This document shows positions 12,125 through 16,438 of a stretch of DNA of 16,438 nucleotides, piece after piece; position 1 is the first letter of the stretch, and each line of letters begins with the position of its first letter. Source of the DNA: Desulfurococcales archaeon (GTDB taxonomy: Archaea; Thermoproteota; Thermoprotei_A; Sulfolobales; Acidilobaceae); assembly GCA_027012045.1 (NCBI GenBank), contig JALUZI010000243.1, positions 1 to 16,438 of the forward strand, given 5' to 3'. The notes beneath the pieces were generated by a model. The model was not told the DNA's origin. It was given only the letters and a program-made list of their open reading frames with translations, and searched no databases. The position numbers were made by a program, and so were the translations under genes.

Positions 12125-12898
12125 TTGAGCCTGGAGAACTATGATGTTCTACTTGTGGATCTAGACGGGGTAGTGTGGCTCGAAGGCGAGCCTATCCAGG
12201 AAAACGTGTCTGTTTTAAGGAACATGCTCGATAAGGGGAAGGAGGTTTACATAGTCACTAATAACTCGACTAGAAGTAGGAGGACTTATAGCTACTTGCT
12301 CAGTAGAATAGGATTAGATGTTGACGAGTCCCACATAATTACTAGCTCCTATAGTTCTGCCCTATATTTAAGGAAGATTGAAGGCCGAGGTGTGCCAGTA
12401 CTACCGGTTGGTGAAGCGGGTCTAGTTGAGGAACTTGTATTGCAGAATCATATCGTCCTCACTATGAGCGAATGGATTCATGCAAAATACGTTGTTGTAG
12501 GGCTTGACAGAAAGGTTAACTATGAACATGTATCGGCAGCTGTGAGAGCCGTGTTAAGGGGGGCTAAGCTAATAGCTACAAATACGGATGAACTTCTTCC
12601 AACGTCTACGGGGCCTAAAGTGGGTGCTGGAGGCGTTGTTGGTTTAATAGAGAAATCAACCGGTATACGAGTAAGTATAGTAACCGGTAAGCCTAGTCCT
12701 ATTCTAGCTTCGATTATAAAGGAGAAAATAGGCACTAAACTTGAGAAGTCTGTTTTTGTGGGTGATAAAGTTTCTACTGATGGAGAGCAAGCTAGGTTAC
12801 TAGGTGTTCCCGCATTAATTGTTAGCCGTTCGCATTTGGAAAACAAAAGTGACTATGATAGAATAACTTTCGTGGAAAGCTTGGCAAAGGCGCTTTGA
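12125..12898 (+). CDS. HAD-IIA (NagD-like) phosphatase
   Basis: A 257-residue haloacid-dehalogenase phosphatase of the NagD/p-nitrophenylphosphatase group, cytosolic, acting on a small phosphate ester that sequence does not identify. Motifs in order: DLDGVVW with nucleophile Asp12 and Asp14, TNNST (45-49), the cap domain (about 75-175), GKPSP with the motif III Lys, and VGDKVSTDGEQA as motif IV, where the usual TDI is TDG. The start is TTG 12125, with GAGGGG about ten bases upstream, 40 bases past the tRNA-Glu CCA. No clear separate TATA box is seen, so it may be read from the tRNA promoter. The aldo/keto reductase follows 28 bases after its stop. Confidence 0.92.
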   Translation: MSLENYDVLLVDLDGVVWLEGEPIQENVSVLRNMLDKGKEVYIVTNNSTRSRRTYSYLLSRIGLDVDESHIITSSYSSALYLRKIEGRGVPVLPVGEAGLVEELVLQNHIVLTMSEWIHAKYVVVGLDRKVNYEHVSAAVRAVLRGAKLIATNTDELLPTSTGPKVGAGGVVGLIEKSTGIRVSIVTGKPSPILASIIKEKIGTKLEKSVFVGDKVSTDGEQARLLGVPALIVSRSHLENKSDYDRITFVESLAKAL

Positions 12899-12926
12899 CT
12901 TGTAGATGACATAGTGGTGGGTGCTC

Positions 12927-13742
12927 ATGGTTGTAGTGAGAAAGGAAATTGGGCGCACACGAGAGTATGTTTCAGCTATTGGACTAGGTACGTGGAGTAT
13001 TAGAGACTACGGTAAGGCAAAAACTGTTTTCTTAGAGGGCATCCGTAGCGGTATTGACAATGTTGATACCGCGGAAATGTATGACTCTGGAAGAGCAGAA
13101 GTATTTGTAGGAGAAATCCTGAGGGAAGTTGGTAAAGAGAACGTTTTCGTGACTACTAAAATGCTACCAGTTCACTTGGTGAGCCGGGAGGAAGTGGTTA
13201 GAGCTGCAAGAAATAGTCTCAAAAGATTGGGGCTCAGTGAAGTAGATCTCTTCCTTATACACTGGCCCAATCCAAGTATACCTATAAGCATGCAGATAAG
13301 GAATTTTGAGGCTTTAGTAGACGAGGGCTTGGCACGTTATATTGGCGTGAGTAATTTTTACCCACACGAGCTGGAGGAGGCGATTACTGCTACCAGGAAA
13401 ACGGATATAGTCGTTGACCAAGTCCACTACAGCGTGTATCACAGGTACCCGGTTGAAGACGGGTTAGATGTTATCTGTTCAAAGCATGGTATAACTATAC
13501 AAGCCTATAACGTCATCGAAAGAGGCAGAGTTGCCAGGGATAACATACTAGCCACGGTTGCTTCCAAATATAATAAGACGCCTGTTCAGATAGCTATTAA
13601 TTACGCAATCTCAAATCCAAGGGTTATCGCTCTAGTCAAAACTGAGAATGAAAGCCATTTACGTGAGATATTGGGGTCTATGGGCTGGGGGCTCGCTGAA
13701 CATGATATGGAGTTTATTAGACGTATGATTTCCGCTGATTAG
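12927..13742 (+). CDS. Aldo/keto reductase
   Basis: A 271-residue NAD(P)H-dependent AKR barrel that reduces an aldehyde or ketone, substrate unknown. The full catalytic set is in place: Asp47 and Tyr52 in NVDTAEMY, Lys78 in VTTKM, and His112 in LIHWPNP. VSNFY and the C-terminal ALVKT..ESHLRE (cofactor-loop position) are also typical. I chose ATG 12927 because GGTGG (12916-12920) lies six bases upstream; GTG 12921 is in frame and would add two residues. It probably shares a message with the HAD gene. Its TAG stop overlaps the MBL gene's TAA by four bases on the opposite strand, so the two transcripts converge without a gap. Confidence 0.94.
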   Translation: MVVVRKEIGRTREYVSAIGLGTWSIRDYGKAKTVFLEGIRSGIDNVDTAEMYDSGRAEVFVGEILREVGKENVFVTTKMLPVHLVSREEVVRAARNSLKRLGLSEVDLFLIHWPNPSIPISMQIRNFEALVDEGLARYIGVSNFYPHELEEAITATRKTDIVVDQVHYSVYHRYPVEDGLDVICSKHGITIQAYNVIERGRVARDNILATVASKYNKTPVQIAINYAISNPRVIALVKTENESHLREILGSMGWGLAEHDMEFIRRMISAD

Positions 13743-14479
13743 ATGTTGAATACCATGCCGTCACGGGGAATAATAAGGCCCTTCGCCTTGTTTTCCATTA
13801 ATTCGTTAAGACTAGATTCCGTTAGGTGAAATGCAATTGTTATGTCCGGATCTATATCATCTGCGAGCTTGAGGACTTGTGAGACAGTCATATGGCCTGT
13901 CTTGACAGCTACGTCGATCATTTTGGCTGGTAGAGTAGTATCTGCTATTAGAGCCTTTGGAGAACTTTGGACTAGTTCCCTTATTGAACTCGTATATCCC
14001 GTGTCAGAGGTATAAACAAGTTTAGCTTCACCGTTCTTTTTGTCCGTGACCACCACGCCATATGTGGGCACTTTGTGGGTTGTTTCGAAGAGTTTCCCAG
14101 TATATTCTCCCATGTCAATCTCCTCGTTTTCAACTTCCTTTAACTCGTAAACTATGCTGGATGGCATGAATGTTGATAGATAATCATTCAATGAGGTTGC
14201 GACCTCTTTGTGGGCTAGAACTGTAAGTCTAGGGCATCCCCTCTCGAGCAGTTTCACGGCGAGACTCGGCAATCCCGCCCAGTGGTCAAAGTGGATATGA
14301 CTTATGTACACATAGTCTATTCTACACGGATCTCTTCCTAGCTTTCCTAGTGTTGAAACACAATTCTCTCCGCAGTCGAGGATGACGCGTGTGGAGCCCG
14401 TGTCTATTAGAATGCTGGGCCCACCGTATCCAGGCGGCGGAGCCGAGCCGCCGCTTCCGATTATTTGTACTTGAACCAT
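13739..14479 (-). CDS. RNase Z-like metallo-beta-lactamase-fold hydrolase
   Basis: A 246-residue MBL-fold protein with a complete two-zinc site: HIHFDH (61-66), His135, Asp159 in TSDTG, His196 in GHMT and His218 in FHLT. The pattern with GHxT and an N-terminal GSGGSAPPP places it near RNase Z/BN enzymes, which cut tRNA 3' trailers. But it is shorter than tRNase Z (about 300), and the stretch between His135 and Asp159 has no room for the flexible exosite arm, so tRNA cleavage is unproven. ATG 14479 has AGGTG about six bases upstream. The frame opens further and crosses tRNA-Ser, which rules out the longer version. It lies 44 bases after the tRNA-Ser CCA with no TATA box between, so both probably share one transcript. 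Confidence 0.9.
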   Translation of the reverse strand: MVQVQIIGSGGSAPPPGYGGPSILIDTGSTRVILDCGENCVSTLGKLGRDPCRIDYVYISHIHFDHWAGLPSLAVKLLERGCPRLTVLAHKEVATSLNDYLSTFMPSSIVYELKEVENEEIDMGEYTGKLFETTHKVPTYGVVVTDKKNGEAKLVYTSDTGYTSSIRELVQSSPKALIADTTLPAKMIDVAVKTGHMTVSQVLKLADDIDPDITIAFHLTESSLNELMENKAKGLIIPRDGMVFNI

Positions 14480-14523
14480 TACATACACCTGGTTGAAGGA
14501 TTTGGTGGGGGTTATGCTCGAAA

Positions 14524-14609
14524 TGGCGCCGCGGGCGGGATTTGAACCCGCGCGGGAGACCCCCACCGGCTTAGCAGGCCGGCGCCATACCAGGCTAGGC
14601 GACCGCGGC
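14524..14609 (-). tRNA. tRNA-Ser (GCT), CCA encoded
   Basis: A class II tRNA on the minus strand: acceptor GCCGCGG/CCGCGGC (14603-14609 with 14528-14534), anticodon arm CCGGC-CTGCTAA-GCCGG with anticodon GCT (plus strand 14573-14575), a long variable arm with a GGG/CCC stem as required for serine, T-arm GCGGG-TTCAAAT-CCCGC, discriminator G at 14527 and CCA at 14524-14526. No intron. Confidence 0.96.
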
Positions 14610-14638
14610 TCCCATGTCTTGTTTTGACTGCAAATGAG

Positions 14639-14648
14639 ATTTTTAAGA
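14639..14648 (-). promoter_or_regulatory. TATA box for tRNA-Ser
   Basis: The minus strand reads CTCTTAAAAATC, centred about 35 bases before the tRNA-Ser 5' end, matching the spacing of the other tRNA promoters in the window. It is probably also the promoter for the MBL gene downstream. Confidence 0.5.
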
Positions 14649-14670
14649 GTTTGGCCATTTCCTATTCATG

Positions 14671-14680
14671 TTTATTTAAG
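14671..14680 (+). promoter_or_regulatory. TATA box for the DapB-like gene
   Basis: TTTATTTAAG predicts a start near 14703 and a leader of about 33 bases with AGGTGG before ATG 14736. Confidence 0.45.
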
Positions 14681-14735
14681 TAAGAGACCAGATCATTCCT
14701 TACTCGACACAACGTGTTAGAGGTGGATTCGCTTC

Positions 14736-15719
14736 ATGAGATTCGCTATATACGGGCTTGGACCGATAGGATCCTTAATTTCAAAAGTCGCAATAGCCCG
14801 TGGATACGAGCCTGTAGCTGCTATTGACATTGACCCCTCGAAAAAGGGTAGAGACTTGGGTGAAATTATCGGGATAAGTGAAAAGCTTGGTGTAGAAGTC
14901 ACGGGTGACTACCGAGTCCTCTACGAGGTTAAGCCTGACCTGGTTTTCCACGCAACAGGTACATGGTTATCCGATGTCTACCCTCAAATCGTCCACTCCA
15001 TAGACAGCGGTGCGGATGTAGTATCTACCTGTGAAACGCTCTCCTTCCCATATTATAGGTACCCGGAGCTAGCCAGCCTCCTAGACGAATACGCGAAAAC
15101 TAGGGGTGTGACGGTTTTGGGGACCGGGATTAACCCGGGCTTCCTCTTAGATTCGCTGCCGGCCTTTATGTCTACCAGTATGGCTCTACTCGAAAAAGTC
15201 GAAGCGGTTAGGTCTCTAGACGCCTCGCTGCGGAGACTGCCATTCCAGAAAAAGATAGGAGTTAACATGGAGCCCGGCGAGTTCGAGGAAGCGTTGAGAG
15301 AGGGGAGACTAACAGGTCATGTCGGTTTCGCCGAGTCTGTATTACTGATATCTACAATTACCGGGTTGGATGTTGATAGAGTTGAGGAAGGGCAGGAAGC
15401 GGTTATTGCCAGCGAGCAAGTTACCTCTAACGGTGTCACTGTGGAGAAAGGGAAAGTCGTCGGTGTACGCGGCTATGGCGTTGGATTTGCGGAAGACAAG
15501 GAAGTCATAAGAGTAGAGATGAGGGCCGGCATAGGATTTGCAAACTACGAGGAAATACGGCTCCACGGAGAACCCGAGATAACGTGGAGAAGCACTGGAA
15601 CACATGGAGACCTGGGTACTGCTGCAGTAATAGTAAATATGGCTCCCAGAGTCCTAGACCACCAGCCTGGCCTCATAACGATGGCAGACCTTGTAAAGGG
15701 AGGGTACCATATAGTATAG
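14736..15719 (+). CDS. DapB-like NAD(P)-dependent dehydrogenase
   Basis: A 327-residue protein with an N-terminal Rossmann fold: GLGPIGS (7-13, GxGxxG), then VAAIDIDPSKKGRDLGE (32-48) as the end of the second strand, and FHATGTW (71-77). This resembles dihydrodipicolinate reductases and even more the 2,4-diaminopentanoate dehydrogenase-like group, whose members share the GxDxGE and GTGxNPGFLLD signatures (here LGTGINPGFLLD, about 127-138). The substrate is likely an amino-acid-derived imine or ketone, but I cannot name it; it is longer than true DapB (about 270), and no lysine-biosynthesis gene is adjacent. ATG 14736 has AGGTGG about nine bases upstream. It is transcribed alone, divergent from tRNA-Ser, and ends 45 bases before the SRP RNA. 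Confidence 0.82.
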   Translation: MRFAIYGLGPIGSLISKVAIARGYEPVAAIDIDPSKKGRDLGEIIGISEKLGVEVTGDYRVLYEVKPDLVFHATGTWLSDVYPQIVHSIDSGADVVSTCETLSFPYYRYPELASLLDEYAKTRGVTVLGTGINPGFLLDSLPAFMSTSMALLEKVEAVRSLDASLRRLPFQKKIGVNMEPGEFEEALREGRLTGHVGFAESVLLISTITGLDVDRVEEGQEAVIASEQVTSNGVTVEKGKVVGVRGYGVGFAEDKEVIRVEMRAGIGFANYEEIRLHGEPEITWRSTGTHGDLGTAAVIVNMAPRVLDHQPGLITMADLVKGGYHIV

Positions 15720-15728
15720 CCTAGTAGT

Positions 15729-15739
15729 AACTATAATTA
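15729..15739 (+). promoter_or_regulatory. TATA box for SRP RNA
   Basis: AACTATAATTA is centred about 31 bases before the first paired base of the SRP RNA (15765), predicting a start at about 15761-15765. A second AT stretch, TTTTAAAT at 15756-15763, is too close to serve. Confidence 0.45.
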
Positions 15740-15764
15740 GCCTCGGCAATCCTTCTTTTAAATC

Positions 15765-16081
15765 AAGGCACGCGGGTAGGGCTGAGGGGCTCGCCCTCCC
15801 TCACAGCCGAAATGGGCGTAATGCGGGGCCAGTAACCTCCCCAGGGGATAGGGGGCCGGGGTGAACAGCGGCCTGAGCCTACGATGACCCCCGCCCCATG
15901 GGGCCGGCGGTAGCGGAGTCACGGCCGGAGGGCCGTGGCTACCGCTTTTACCGGGTGAACCTGGCCAGGCCCGGAAGGGAGCAACCTATACCCGGACGTC
16001 GGCGTTCATGGGTCTACGGGGTGAGAACGGCTCTCGCCGCTGCCCGGCCCCCTTATCCTCTGGGGAGGGGCCGCGTGCCTT
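15765..16081 (+). ncRNA. ffs: Signal recognition particle 7S RNA
   Basis: The RNA scaffold of SRP, which binds SRP54 and SRP19 and targets membrane proteins. About 317 bases, normal for archaea. The ends pair as archaeal helix 1: AAGGCACGCGG (15765-15775) with CCGCGTGCCTT (16071-16081). The Alu-side hairpin helix 3 pairs GGCTG 15780-15784 with CAGCC 15804-15808. Helix 5 pairs 15836-15860 with 16043-16068 over about 25 bases. Helix 6, the SRP19 site, lies at 15909-15943 with a GGAG loop. Helix 8 carries the SRP54 signature, with GTGAACCTGGCCAGG followed by the CCGGAAGGGAGCA loop side at about 15955-15983. The exact ends are inferred from helix 1. Confidence 0.97.
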
Positions 16082-16101
16082 TGGCGCGAGTGGTGTATGT
16101 T

Positions 16102-16438
16102 ATGGAGTGGTCGGAGAGCGTTGTTAAAATTATGAGTTCTCCTCCGATCACAGTGAAACCTTTCGAACGGCTGGTTGACGCTACAAGGATTATGTATCAG
16201 AACCGTGTTGGAAGCGTGGTTGTTGTCGACGATAACCTAAGACCCATTGGCATCCTGACCAAAAGCGATTTCCTCTACTTTATAGCCACAGGTATAGTTA
16301 AGAGGGATCCCTTGGTTAGGGAGGTGATGAAGTCGGCTCCAGTCACTATAAGACAGAGTGAGTCCATTAAAGATGCCTATGATAGGATGAAAAGTTTGAA
16401 TATACGGCACTTACCTGTTGTCAATGAACAGGGGACTC
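16102..16438 (+). CDS. CBS-domain pair protein, 3' end outside window
   Basis: About 112 residues are visible before the window ends. They hold a first CBS motif (residues about 5-65: VVKIMSSPPITVKPFE, then RVGSVVVVDDNLRPIGILTKSDF) and most of a second (VREVMKSAPVTIRQSE, then NIRHLPVVNEQG). Such pairs bind adenine nucleotides and act as energy or redox sensors, alone or fused to an effector that may lie beyond the edge. ATG 16102 has GGTG six bases upstream; GTG 16090, GTG 16093 and TTG 16081 are in-frame alternatives. It begins only 20 bases after the SRP RNA 3' end, so it either has a promoter inside the RNA gene or depends on read-through from it. Confidence 0.92.
   Translation, partial: MEWSESVVKIMSSPPITVKPFERLVDATRIMYQNRVGSVVVVDDNLRPIGILTKSDFLYFIATGIVKRDPLVREVMKSAPVTIRQSESIKDAYDRMKSLNIRHLPVVNEQGT

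Noticed and set aside
14480..14566. Longer N-terminus for the MBL protein
   Set aside because: The extension would translate through the 3' part of tRNA-Ser; ATG 14479 has a ribosome site and starts exactly at the fold's first strand.
1..16438. CRISPR array, insertion sequence or prophage
   Set aside because: No regularly spaced repeats, terminal inverted repeats, transposase or phage gene were found on reading; genes are ordinary archaeal chromosome genes.

Overview
The window looks like a stretch of chromosome from a hyperthermophilic crenarchaeon (Thermoproteota), most likely of the Desulfurococcales type. The support is a Cdc48/VAT ATPase with an archaeal C-terminus, aEF-1beta beside a four-CxxC zinc-ribbon protein, archaeal Pth2 and TruD, a crenarchaeal-type L13e, an archaeal 7S SRP RNA, very GC-rich tRNAs with encoded CCA, many GTG/TTG starts, and TATA boxes about 25 bases before starts. 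The genus is an inference. I see no phage, IS element, CRISPR array or integrase.

Layout. 1-3154 (minus): a partial winged-helix-like gene, cdc48, and a zinc-ribbon/aEF-1beta operon. 3234-4645 (plus): pth2 and truD, overlapping by four bases. 4655-8169: an ion and stress cluster, made of a tandem UspA protein and a DUF1646 predicted cation transporter (minus, one operon), divergent from a ClC chloride transporter or channel (plus). 8239-9957: tRNA-Asp divergent from a Clp1/Grc3-like polynucleotide kinase, followed by an unrecognised HTH protein. 9958-10236: no protein gene that I can support, but on the minus strand there is what looks like a stand-alone 5' half of a tRNA (split tRNA, probably Lys), divergent from a structured leader. 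10237-11959 (plus): Nudix hydrolase, TtuA/Ncs6-family tRNA thiolase and ribosomal protein L13e, tightly packed. 12007-13742 (plus): tRNA-Glu, HAD-IIA phosphatase, aldo/keto reductase. 13739-14609 (minus): tRNA-Ser followed by an RNase Z-like metallo-beta-lactamase protein. 14736-16438 (plus): a DapB-like dehydrogenase, the SRP RNA, and a CBS-domain protein cut by the window end.

Taken together, the window is rich in RNA handling: three whole tRNAs, one apparent tRNA half, SRP RNA, peptidyl-tRNA hydrolase, pseudouridine synthase, tRNA thiolase, an RNA 5'-kinase-like protein and an MBL nuclease-like protein. The most interesting item is the apparent tRNA 5' half at 9985-10019. It has its own promoter-like element, a 9-base inverted repeat between its leader and its D-arm, and a GC-rich tail in place of an anticodon, and the rest of a tRNA is nowhere in the window. 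Other points of note are a Walker A motif with Phe in place of Gly in the kinase, a Val at the internal proton-glutamate position of the ClC protein, and a near-identical tRNA-Asp/tRNA-Glu pair.
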